This document shows, piece after piece, positions 21,930 to 31,628 of a stretch of 64,000 nt of DNA. Under the pieces are notes generated by a model that searched no databases, had not been told where the DNA came from, and saw only the letters and a list, made by a program, of their open reading frames with translations. Numbering within the stretch: position 1 is the first letter of the stretch; every line of letters starts with the position of its first letter. The translations under genes were made by a program, and so were the position numbers. Origin of the DNA: Tricholoma matsutake (taxonomy: Eukaryota > Basidiomycota > Agaricomycetes > Agaricales > Tricholomataceae); assembly GCA_026075535.2 (NCBI GenBank), contig AP026546.1, positions 9,548,001 to 9,612,000 of the forward strand. Reading direction: 5' to 3'.

Positions 21930-22670
21930 GTGCATTGATTAATTGGTTCTTGTCAAGAACCGTTCCTCGCCCTATCGGCACCCGCATCCATCTGACTCTT
22001 TCCCACACATCAAACATGACTTTTGTCTACGCCTCCCGATTTCGTTCCCGGCCACCTTGTACAGCATCCATGGCTACCTTTCCAAGGCTGCCATCTCTAT
22101 TGCAAATTCAACTACAGATTTCTGTGCGGCTCCCATAGGTAATTTATCTATGCAGTCAAGACACTGCCGCAGTCTTCATTCCTGTTCCGCATTATTCCGG
22201 ACTACAGTATTTAAGCTTAGTTAGTTTTGCCTTGTATTCCTCAGTTCGTATATCGACATAGACTCGACTTTACCCTGCCAATCTAAAACCTCCTTCTACT
22301 CCAACCCCTGTCCTCTAAGAGTCTGAACTACATTCGACTCAACCTCTAGTCTTCCTCCGAAGTTTTAGTCTCTTCTGAACTCAACTGAAGTCCTTCCATA
22401 CTCCTCCCCACGTTTACCTGCACTTTCCCACTCCTACCTCTAAACCCTTGACTTGAAATTGGGACACCAGATGAGGTGAAGGGCGCAGCTTCTTACAAGC
22501 TGAAGCCAAGTCCTTTCCATTCCCCCTCCCACAGAATCCGCATCGTCCCGACAATCTCCCGCTATCATCACCCACGGTATCCAGACGGATTCCGAAGCGA
22601 CCTCTAGGATCAGTTCTTAACAGTTCTGATAGGTGGGGGCAACCAAATGTTGAAGTTGTCAACACATTTT
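21930..22670. other. CpG-rich unassigned segment
   Basis: Composition changes sharply from the flanks: CpG is common again. A perfect palindrome ggttcttg-t-caagaacc lies at about 21946-21962 and tgttga...tcaaca near 22648-22664. It could be a young LTR or the remains of a gene. Short frames (21943-22224 plus, 22414-22665 minus) have no recognisable domain. Confidence 0.35.
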
Positions 22671-22734
22671 ATTGGCCACCACACCCATGAATTTATTATT
22701 TTATTACCCAGATTTGTACTGTAAACCATGTAGA

Positions 22735-23190
22735 CTAGCACCTGTGATGGTTTCCTGGTTTCCTTATTCCCAGGTTTCATGGAACCCAGGAACCATAAAA
22801 ACTGAGAAAAACCAGAAACTAAATTGCCATATTGCTGATGCCCATAGATACATGATCATCCATAGTGCATGGCAGAGGGGAGGCAACTGGGTGGAGGGAA
22901 CGTGGCCATGAAGTTTGGAAGGAATTGGTCAGGAAACACATCCCCAGTGTCACTGCTACCACATTTGGACATCCAGCAATCTTTCCAAATTGGTCAGATT
23001 GCCAGTTCGGCAGCAATCAGGCACCTGTTGCTCACTGTCAAGTTGATGGTGCAACACTACAAGCTTTCATTTCAGTCAATGCTGGGTATGGTTCAGATCA
23101 TTCACCCCCAAACACAACCCTCTAAATGTCTATGTGGTGCAGTAAATACAGAGTGGCCCACTAGCCAGGGTGGGCCAACTTCCTGACCCT
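22735..23190 (-). mobile_element. Fragment related to the end of the pogo-type element
   Basis: tttcctggtttcc...cccaggtttcatgg, then ttgctgatgc and, inverted, gggtcaggaagttggcc match the terminal region seen at about 7480-7960 and 11290-11650. No transposase remains. Confidence 0.4.
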
Positions 23191-23385
23191 ACAGCATCAG
23201 TAAATTCACAAAACTATTTTGGAGCTTTATAAAGACACTATACAGTCAAAAAAGCTGAAAAGTGTGAAGATGTTTGGCTAGGCCCCCCCTTCCAAAAAGT
23301 TGGGTGTGGGGACACGCTATAAAGATAAAAAAGTTATATGGTCACACAAAGTCCATAAAGTACAACTAATGTCACTATGCTATAG

Positions 23386-23572
23386 TGGGGCATGCCCATG
23401 GAATAGCAGGGAAGAGCTGGGTTTATATATCTGAACATGAGCACGGACCATTTGTACATGTTTCCAGGTCATGTGTTACCATACAAGCTGATATAACATT
23501 GCAAATGGTCCATGCACATGTTCAAATATATATAATCCCATCTCGTCCCCTTCTATTCCTTGCGCATGCCCC
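23386..23572. repeat. Small inverted-repeat element, GGGGCATGCCC type, copy 2
   Basis: Ends tggggcatgccca and gcatgcccc (inverted). Internal inverted blocks are cacggaccatttgtacatg and caaatggtccatgcacatg. Related to 11367-11511. No clear TSD. Confidence 0.4.
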
Positions 23573-24040
23573 GTGTTATAATTATAATTATCATAATATA
23601 CAAGACTTTTTTTAACTTTTAGGCCTTTTTTATACTTTCTCATCAATAGGTCTTTTGAGATTGGTGTGATAAAGCTGAAAAGGTCAAAAAGCCCAAAAAT
23701 AAAGTGTGATGTTCCTGATGAGTAAAGGGCATCAAAAAGTACACGTGATGCCGCTGATGCGATATCCGCGGTGCAGATCTCAACACCTCAAAGGGATGTG
23801 CTGAATATAGTACGCGCATTGTTCATAGTGTCCTATTAACAATTAACTGATTGTTTGTTCGAGACCACGAAAAAAATTGAAATAAAATATACGATATGTT
23901 ATTATACACCATCGTTATTCCAACTGAATTATTTTGAGTCACTGAGCAGCGCAGTTCAACCCGGCAGTGACATGCTCAACGTTGATAGGAAACATTTATG
24001 TTTTCATGGCAGCTGGAATCGCAACATTACAGACACTAAG
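23573..24040. other. 3' flank of the NTPase gene
   Basis: No gene seen. CpG becomes common from about 23740 rightward, marking the edge of the gene island. Confidence 0.5.
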
Positions 24041-27000
24041 CTACATTTGATTCCCAACCCGAAAATACTCCCTCTCTGGTGGAACAGGACCATGAAGGAT
24101 ATCGTCATGTTCAACCCAGTGATAACAATCCTCACCCCCATTCCAAAATGGTTTCATCCGTCGCACTGCTTTGAGTGTTTGGACATCTTTACGTGGATGC
24201 TCTCCGAGGAAGTCACGAGAACTCAACAGGAGCGCATATGACGCTTTGTGGGCGGTATCGATGCCGCGGTATACTGTTGGGGAGCAACCGTACGCGAATA
24301 TATTGTATCTGGCGTGTCCTTCTTTGGGGTGATGTCGTTCGCCATGACGAGGGATGTACATCTTGGACGGTGTTCCGTGAACTTGATCTCCCTGGATCGG
24401 CGGTGGAGTTCGAGGTTGGCGGACGGATTCCTTTGACGACGAAGAGTACTTGTCTGGCTTATATTTAGTGGCGATCTTGGCTTCCTCAGGAGGTTTGACT
24501 TGCACTCCTAGCTCCATGATTAAGCTGACGTACGGCCGGTAAGAAGTGGGGATTGACCCATGTCCGCATTTCTCTAATGCTTTCGGGAAAAAATTGAAGT
24601 CGGCTTGATCGATAGAGTATTTAGCGATAGCACCGCTGCGTTTCCGACGCTTAAACTGAATAAGCACACCAGTCATGGCATGCTCGCACAGCTGAGTGTT
24701 CCACAAGAGGACAGGTAAAATACAGTCGACGCTGCGTTCGCCGTTTCGACACATGATCGCCATGTGACGGATGAAAGCTACCCATGCAGCGGTAGAGGTT
24801 GTGCCAGTGTCGTCTGCCATTTTCCCAAAGTGAGTGAAGCAGATAAGAGCGTCCTTGAATGCCTCTCTAAACGAGATTCCTTCAACATTATCCGGGGTGC
24901 TGTCAAGAACCATATCTGCACACTCGTCGCTGTACAACATTTTGATGAAGGTTATAAGACGACAGCCAGCACTGAAATTAGGAGGAATCTTCTTGTGGGG
25001 ATCACTTTTGTCCAGCTCGACAGCGCGATGGTAAGCATCGAGGAGAAGTTGACGACCAGTAAGCTCCCCCAGTTCTCCACGGTCAAGCAAGCCAGTTTCG
25101 AGAATATTTGTGAGAGTTTCGACTACTATAAACGGATTTTGCGTCCTCCACATCCAAAGTTGCTGGGCGGCAGCCTCGGCAAGAAGGGGTTCGGAAGGAT
25201 ATCCAGACCGCAAGTACTCTCGGTGATCCGGAATAGAATACGCAAACCGCATATGGCTCTCGACTAGACCAGCCTCTTCGATTTGCACTTTTTCACGACG
25301 AGGCTCAAAGTCCAGTGACAATTGGATGTCTAGAACTGCCATCCGTGCAGCACGTGTGAAGGTGTCGTAATTGGAGTCGATATCGCGAGAAGCAACAAGC
25401 TTCGCGCGTGCCAATTCCAGGATTTGTGTATGGAGCTCAGATGCCTTCATACCGGCTCCTCGTAACAGCGTCCAAAATCTATCCCAACATGTCGTCAAGC
25501 ATGAAATATGGAACGGTTCAACAACACTCACAGTGGCCTCCCAAATTGCGCCATAAACGGAATTGTGCTGATGTCTTTGATATTCAACTCGCCTGGCTTG
25601 ACTATGAGGTCCTCGGAGCAGTCAAAGGGTGTTTCAGTAATTGGTGCGTGTGTTACGGCTTTCCCGCCGCGAATGCGAGCAGATTTGGCAAGGGCCCGTG
25701 GAGCAGCGAACTGGGCTAAACTCGAATTTGTCGATAGAAAAATGGAAAACATCGGAAAAGTCAAAAATTGGTTGAGACATGAACATAGATAATCATAAAG
25801 CGTTTTCTCGTCATCGTTCTTGGGCATCACCTTGGTGAGAGGGTGTGCTTCGTCGAAGTAGATTATGAGTTTGATACGGTGCGACCCAACCCAGCGGTCC
25901 AGCTTACGAATGAGTTTTCTGAGTGCGACTCTTGCTGATTCCGCCGCGGCAAACTCAACAACCGTCTTCACATCATAATATGTGTCGTCGGAATCCTCGG
26001 AGCCTTCGGGTTTCGATCGACGCTTCGCGAGTAACTCTTCATGTCTCCTCTTGATTTCAGGAAGGATCTGCCAGCGCAATGGCTAACTGTGATATTCCTT
26101 GTCGTCTTCACAGACACGCACCTGAATGGGCTGAGTCGCACCATCAATCACCGCTTTGTATAATCCTGTGCGTATGCCTTCTAGGTGACATGACCACCAC
26201 TTGGCCAAATCCTCAGCGGTTCTAATTTGCTTCTTAATCAAATCTCCCAGGCATTTCTCCAGCTCGTCATTAACTTCCGTGAACAGACTACCGAAAAACG
26301 TTAGATAATTGGTTTTCAGAATGTGCTGATCATCCGATAGAGAGGCTGTGACGAGGTAGTCACGGACGGCATTGTCGGGGATGGGGAAGGCCAGGTCTGC
26401 GTTCGTACATCAGAAGCATCCAAGGAATTCGAAAAACAAAGTAAGGACCTTGATTGTCGCTCTTGTCTCGTAGATTAAACGGAATGGTGAAGACCAGGTT
26501 CGCTTGCTCGTGGACCATGCGAGATTTTCCCGTACCGGAGCTCTGAACGATGGCGATTTGGTTAGAATAAGCTTTTTCTGTTTGTGGGATTGCGTTAATA
26601 TTGGCGAACAGAAGTTGATGATTATTTCCCAAGTAACTATCACGCCAGGCGGACCGCAGAGCTTCGAAAATAGGGTTAGCTAAGCAAAACAAGAGCTAGA
26701 ATAAACACACCTTTGTCTAGAGAATCGCGTCCATGGAATAAGCCGTCATGAACCACCACAACAGATGTATCAATTACGCACCGGTCAGTTCGACATCCTC
26801 GTTGGGCAGTAGATGGCGCCTTTTCGCTATCCTAGCTGTCGTCACCAATCCCAATTACAAGGACGCAGAGAACCACCTACGAGCTTCTCGCACCACAGGC
26901 CAGAGGATTGCTTCGATGATGATTAAGGGTTGGAAAGGAGGTTGCGCAGCACACAAAACGCACCTAACTGCCGAACTTCTTTGAATGATCCATCTTTCCA

Positions 27001-27333
27001 TGCTTTCTGTAACACCGCATTGATGGACGGTTGGCGCGTAAGCAGGTCCTCCGCTTCATCCGGCAGAAGAGTCATGAGTCTCTTGTCTCCAACAGTGATG
27101 TTAGAAAGTAGTGAAGCTAAATCGGGCTCCTCATTATGCCTCCTATTAGCGCTGAATGTCTTCATGATCACCGCATCGAGGGCCTTGTGATCCTCATCAG
27201 TCCAAAGATCGCGCTCGCGTGATACTTGAGTCAGTGTTCGATTAGCATCTCGGAATATGGCCTCATGCGGCGTGTTTAGATCGCCCACAGACAAATGAGA
27301 GAAGCCTTCAGATAAAGAACTCGTCGGGTCCAT
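24041..27333 (-). CDS. P-loop NTPase, agaricomycete family of unknown function
   Basis: Minus-strand exons: 27333-26964 (123 codons, MDPTSSLSEGF), a poorly resolved stretch, 26679-26449, 26396-26122, 26082-25532 and 25478-24041 (stop TAG). Introns at 26448-26397 (52 bp), 26121-26083 (39 bp) and 25531-25479 (53 bp) are GT-AG and phase-consistent. Motifs: a Walker A-like QSSGTGKSRM, a Walker B KLIIYFDEAH, a sensor-like FSIFLSTNS and AQFGRPLFW across the last intron. A basic Ser-rich linker (about 24380-24480) precedes the C-terminal 100 residues. I recall this family (FTIPFNLR; FPIPDNAVRDYL) as expanded in mushrooms. It may belong to the Crinkler/CR-type NTPases, which I cannot confirm. The region 26680-26963 has a frame I could not close, so exon 2 is uncertain. 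No stop disrupts the rest. Confidence 0.7.
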
Positions 27334-28182
27334 GGTGGCACTGAAGGAGGTTCACCGTCATGTGATAAGCGCGTTTAGTACCATCATGTGACTTGCCGTC
27401 GCGATACATTTTCAGAAGTCACATGATGTTTCACGTGACATGTCGGGGGTTTGAGCTGAGCTGCTCTCAATACTCTACAGCTACATTGAACGCCTTTCAT
27501 ATAGTCTGGTTGAATACACGCGTATCGATAAACCAGCTGGACACCCAATAACCCCGATTAGGAATTAGTACGGAGAAACCGGAGATTCCCTACTTATTTC
27601 ACCGTTGTTTCAAGGGTCGGTCGCACTTATAATCACGACAACGTCACTGCGCAATGCTCTTGATCGTCCCAACCCTCACGACAGTACAACTCTTCAAGTA
27701 GCGTCTGATTAACATTGGGAGCCCATATGTATGGACACTACAATTTATCGCCGTTTGGCGGTTATTCTCAGGAGGATCGCACTGCGCAGCACGTTTGAAT
27801 CTTTGATGAATCATGCATGGTTCAGTAAAGGTGATTGCTGCGGAATTGTAAAACTCGTTCCTCGCGATCATTCGCTGTAACTATACCCATCAGTGCGGCG
27901 ACCCTTGGAAGCCCTTAGAATTTTTTTTCCCCTCGACGGTCAACATCTGATGTTTATTTGCATTGTCGGATTTTCATCTTTCTCACACAATCTTGTGGCG
28001 TACGAATGCTCGTTTTTGATCTCCGGAGGACGCTGCGCCGCAAGAGTATATACGTTATTTGATATAAGGTGAGTTATGCGACATCTACCACGAGGTTCCC
28101 CCTGTGTATCAATGGTTATCCTCTCACAGAACAACCGCCAGTCCCCCCGTCCCATCGTGAAAATAACACAACTGAAGTATAG
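27334..28182. other. Divergent intergenic region
   Basis: Lies between the NTPase gene (leftward) and the GNAT gene (rightward) and probably holds both promoters. CpG-rich. No coding frame was recognised and no specific site could be assigned. Confidence 0.5.
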
Positions 28183-29078
28183 TGCGTGATTTCGCATATA
28201 CTAGCTTTCGCACGAATCGCACCCTTCTCAGCCCCCCATCTTCCAGGGCAAACATCCAAAATTTCACGGGCCTTTTCCGACGCGTTCGCCAACAGCTCCA
28301 TCATTCTCTATGTCCACAAAGTGAGCCTACGAAGCATAGCATTCGTGAAAGAAAAAGCTTTTCACACTGGAAGATCAGAACAAGGAACCGAACTTTGTAG
28401 GGAGAAAAATCAGGCGATTTCGGGACTGCTTACACATGTTTGTCTTCATGCGTACCAAGGTATTTCTTACCGTAGAAGGAGCGGTGGCTGGTGTAATAGC
28501 GTAAGCCATTACGAAGACGTCACATACAGACCCAAACAGCTATTGTGTTCAGAACTCCTCCAGGGAGTGTATCAAAACCGCATGACTCTATCACGACGCT
28601 TGCAAGATTGCTTCTGAAGACAGTTAGGTGCAAGAGCAGATATGAAGCTGAGGTAGATTTCTCCCCTTCACGAAGAGTGTAGTAGCTGATTTCGAACAAT
28701 ATCAGCGCCTGAAGGAATACAATGAAAAAGTAACTGAAGCCGTGAAGAACGCACTTGGGGATGATGTAAAAGAAATGTGGTACATCGACGGTTTGTTCAC
28801 GGCTCCGTCCAACCAAGGTCGAGGTTATGGTCGTGCTCTTCTCAATGCGGTCATCAGCCAAGTTCGTCATCCTTTCTTGCCAGTGTTCAATCAGCCGTCG
28901 TAATCAGACATAACAGGTGGACGACACCTTTCACGCAGCATGGTTAAAATCCTCTGATCAAGCCAATACTGCCTTCTACAACTCGCATGGTTTTATGGTC
29001 GTGACAGAAGTCGTACTCGGTGACCAAAATCCAACATGGACTGGGCCTCCCGTCGTTATAACTATAGTACGTCTCTAA
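28183..29078 (+). CDS. GNAT-family N-acetyltransferase
   Basis: Pieces in order: 28183-28320 (SKISRAFSDAFANSSIILYV), 28352-28500 (NFVGRKIRRFRDCL, TKVFLTVEGAVAGVIA), 28553 to about 28675 (TPPGSVSKPHDSITTLARLL), about 28680-28861 (EMWYIDGLFTAPSNQGRGYG, RALLNAVIS) and 28917-29078 (HAAWLKSSDQANTAFYNSHG, ending TAA). The Q-x-x-G-x-G loop (QGRGYG) binds acetyl-CoA and the NTAFYNSHGF block is the usual C-terminal GNAT strand. Introns 28501-28552 and 28862-28916 are normal. The first gap (28321-28351) is only 31 bp, and one frame change near 28678 has no clear intron. No ATG was found upstream of 28183, so a first exon is missing or the gene is decaying. The substrate is unknown. Confidence 0.6.
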
Positions 29079-29124
29079 TATCGCGGATGACTCGTACACA
29101 AGCTTCATCTCGGATTTTAATTTT

Positions 29125-29541
29125 TCAGATGTTACGACCACCTAGGACTAATGGTGGAATAAGAGACAGGGGCCCATGATTCCGCGAGTTCGTCACGGAG
29201 AATCCTTCACACTGCGGAATGGTGAAGTGGAGTTTTACATTGTATCGATACATCTCTGAGCTTCGAGACCTTTGTAGACTGGAGTTCTCCTTGGCCCTGA
29301 GGCCTATATAAATATGCGAGCCAGTAGCTAGATGGATTATGACAGCTTCGCCTGGATGAGGGCCAAACGGCAGCAGGAAGGTGTGCGTACTGTTAGCACG
29401 AAGAGGGGACAAATCGAAGGCAAATTGATAATGAAACCTCGTAAGTCCGGGGCCCGGGAGTGAACGAAAACAACAAGATAAGTCAATCCCGTTGTCCTTC
29501 CTTCTCGAGGCGACTTCGATATCCTCGTATAACCCCAACAA
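29125..29541 (-). CDS. Hypothetical protein fragment
   Basis: 138 codons open on the minus strand, ending just beyond the GNAT gene (convergent, 46 bp apart). The sequence looks coding: FHYQFAFDLSPLRANSTHTF, LPFGPHPGEAVIIHLATGSH, IYIGLRAKENSSLQRSRSSE. CpG-rich codons match the neighbouring genes. There is no ATG near the 5' end (first codon TTG), and a TAG and TAA precede it in frame, so it is probably the last exon of a gene or a fragment. I do not recognise the family. Confidence 0.4.
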   Translation of the reverse strand: MLGLYEDIEVASRRKDNGIDLSCCFRSLPGPGLTRFHYQFAFDLSPLRANSTHTFLLPFGPHPGEAVIIHLATGSHIYIGLRAKENSSLQRSRSSEMYRYNVKLHFTIPQCEGFSVTNSRNHGPLSLIPPLVLGGRNI

Positions 29542-30170
29542 TTACACCTAGTCTACTACGTGCAGCGCGGGCGTAGAGTCATCCGTTACAAGCTGTTGAG
29601 AAACACACCGTGGAGCGACGCATTGCCATATGTGGAAGTGTCGGCACATTTGATGCGTGCCTACTATTAGTATGTTTAGCGCATGCCTTTGATCATGATG
29701 CATGTGAACAAAGACCTTTGTTACCTTCCTTGCTATTCCCCTTTGCCTGACAGATATATATACAGGTAGAATTATCACACAGTTGATCAAGTCTGAACTA
29801 ACTTGTCCAATTGGGCCACCGCTAAAGCCTGGCATGAACGAGTCCTCCATTTTAAAGTAATGAGTTATTGTACAAACAGAATAATTAAGCATGGAATATA
29901 TTTCAGTAATTAAACAAATTCATAATTATTGTAATGCATACTTAGTTTGCATCAACATTACAAGTTGCTGCAGAAGGTGTATGTTTTGAAGTTGCTATGC
30001 ATATATTCCAACTGTTGCTTCTTTTCCTCTGCAATGCATTAGATCTGTTGTGGATTGCAATAGTCCCTGATATACCATGCCAGCACCAGTAGTAATACTA
30101 TCATGAAACCATAGTTGCTGGTTAGCAATAATGTGGGATGTATAATGTGCTTTGCCATGATAGATAATAC
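29542..30170. other. No gene seen
   Basis: Transition from the CpG-rich gene island to Copia DNA. Open frames here show no protein features. Confidence 0.5.
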
Positions 30171-30533
30171 TGTTGAGAATGCTCATTATCACACCGTGAG
30201 CATACGTGATCATGCATCTGATGCATGTACTATTTATAGCTTATCTCTTGATGTGTCGTTTCATAGGTACCTTTGTGCTGTTTATTCCTTTCATTCTTTG
30301 TGTAGCTGGCCTCACATATATATAGAGTAGACAGTCAACCATTCACCTCAGTCACTTGTACAGAGACTGAGGTGAGCACATTTGTCATCACTCGATTATG
30401 GATCCAATATGGATCATTACTTACTGTACCTATAGTCAAACTCTGATTATGCTAGGTACAGTACTTGTATTATTACAGTCACTTGTACAGGGACTGAGTT
30501 AAACTCTGATTATGCTAGGATTGATTTTCTATA
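30171..30533 (+). mobile_element. Copia 5' LTR
   Basis: Starts TGTTGAGAATGCTC like the 3' LTR at 36203 and ends just before the primer-binding site. TATA-like cacatatatatagag lies at about 30312-30326. Two internal duplications, gtcacttgtacag(a/g)gactgag and aactctgattatgctagg, occur in both LTRs. It differs from the 3' LTR by an extra 10 bp (ccaatatgga) at about 30402 and by many transitions. Confidence 0.8.
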
Positions 30534-30544
30534 GGTTATGGGCC
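30534..30544 (+). promoter_or_regulatory. Copia primer-binding site
   Basis: GGTTATGGGCC, identical to the site of the Copia element at the left edge (841-851). It nearly complements the anticodon region of initiator tRNA-Met. Confidence 0.6.
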
Positions 30545-30748
30545 AATCTCATTGTTAGAAACAACAATAGAAAGCTTCCTAGCCACTCGACAACATATGT
30601 CATCTGGTGCCTTTTCTTTTTTGATCAATCATCTTGATCACTCTTGCCATCCCGGATCACAGACTTTACTTTGTGCACAACCCAATAATTCTGGCATGTG
30701 TGCTCCTTTGTCACCACTACTCATCTTCCTGCCACTCCACATTAGCCT

Positions 30749-31620
30749 GTGATGGTTGAGTCAACTACGGCTTCTGATCCTACTGCCCCATCCATCCCAC
30801 TCATCAAATTATCTGTCCAGTATGTCAGTGAGAAGCTCGATAAATTCAAATCTAACTACAAAGAATGGTGTGAAGAAATCACCATCGCTCTTGCTCTCAA
30901 TGGTCTCTATGACTATGTCAATGGTGATACCACTCAACCACCCTCATCTGATTACCATGCCCTCACAAATTGGAAAGCCAACTCTTGTTTAGCCTATGCC
31001 TTTCTAGCATCCAGCATTGCTCCCTCTGAGCATCCATTTATTGATATGTCAAAGGGTCCTAGTATTAATTGGAAGGCCCTCCAGGATCGACATCAGAAAG
31101 AAGGCCCAGTTTGACAGGTGCAGCTATTACAGCAGGCCCTCTCCATTCAGTGCATGAAGGACACTCCCCTCCCCGAGACTGCTGAAAAAATCTGCACTCT
31201 TATTGAGTGTGCTTTTGCCATGGGGGACATTAAAGCTGACCTCCTTTGCTGTATTGTGTTGCTTAGTTCCCTCAGTGAAAAATTCCCCCATGTGTGATCC
31301 ATTATTTCTTGTGACATTGCCAACTCCACTGCCTCATTGCCTTACACATCCAAAGATATATGTATGTTTCTCAAAAATCAGCAGTCTCTTCTCGAGAATG
31401 ACCACCATAATAATTCTTTGATTGTGCTCTCTGCCCACTCCAAGCTGTCAAGGTCTCCAAGTTCATATCTTTGCATGAACCCCGTATGTAAGTACTAAGA
31501 AGCCTGGGCATACCATTGAGTATTGCATGAAACCTGGCAGCGGCATGGTGGGCAGGTCTATTGAAGAATCAGTTGCAGCCTGACAGGCAGCACAGGATAA
31601 GGGAAAGAAGAATGGTACCT
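30749..31620 (+). pseudogene. Copia gag (degenerate)
   Basis: Starts MMVESTTASDPTAPSIPLIK and continues LDKFKSNYKEWCEEITIALA, a Copia gag of the UBN2 type. TGA stops fall at 31112 and about 31297, each where a CGA arginine codon is a one-step ancestor. No CCHC zinc knuckle can be read with confidence. The end near 31600 (QDKGKKNGTSSQ) runs into the pol frame. It would have encoded the particle protein of the element spanning 30171 to about 36560. Confidence 0.65.
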
Positions 31621-31628
31621 CATCTCAA

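Noticed and set aside
24764..25267. 167-codon plus-strand ORF
   Set aside because: It lies opposite the last exon of the NTPase gene, which has conserved motifs and phase-consistent introns. The plus frame has none.
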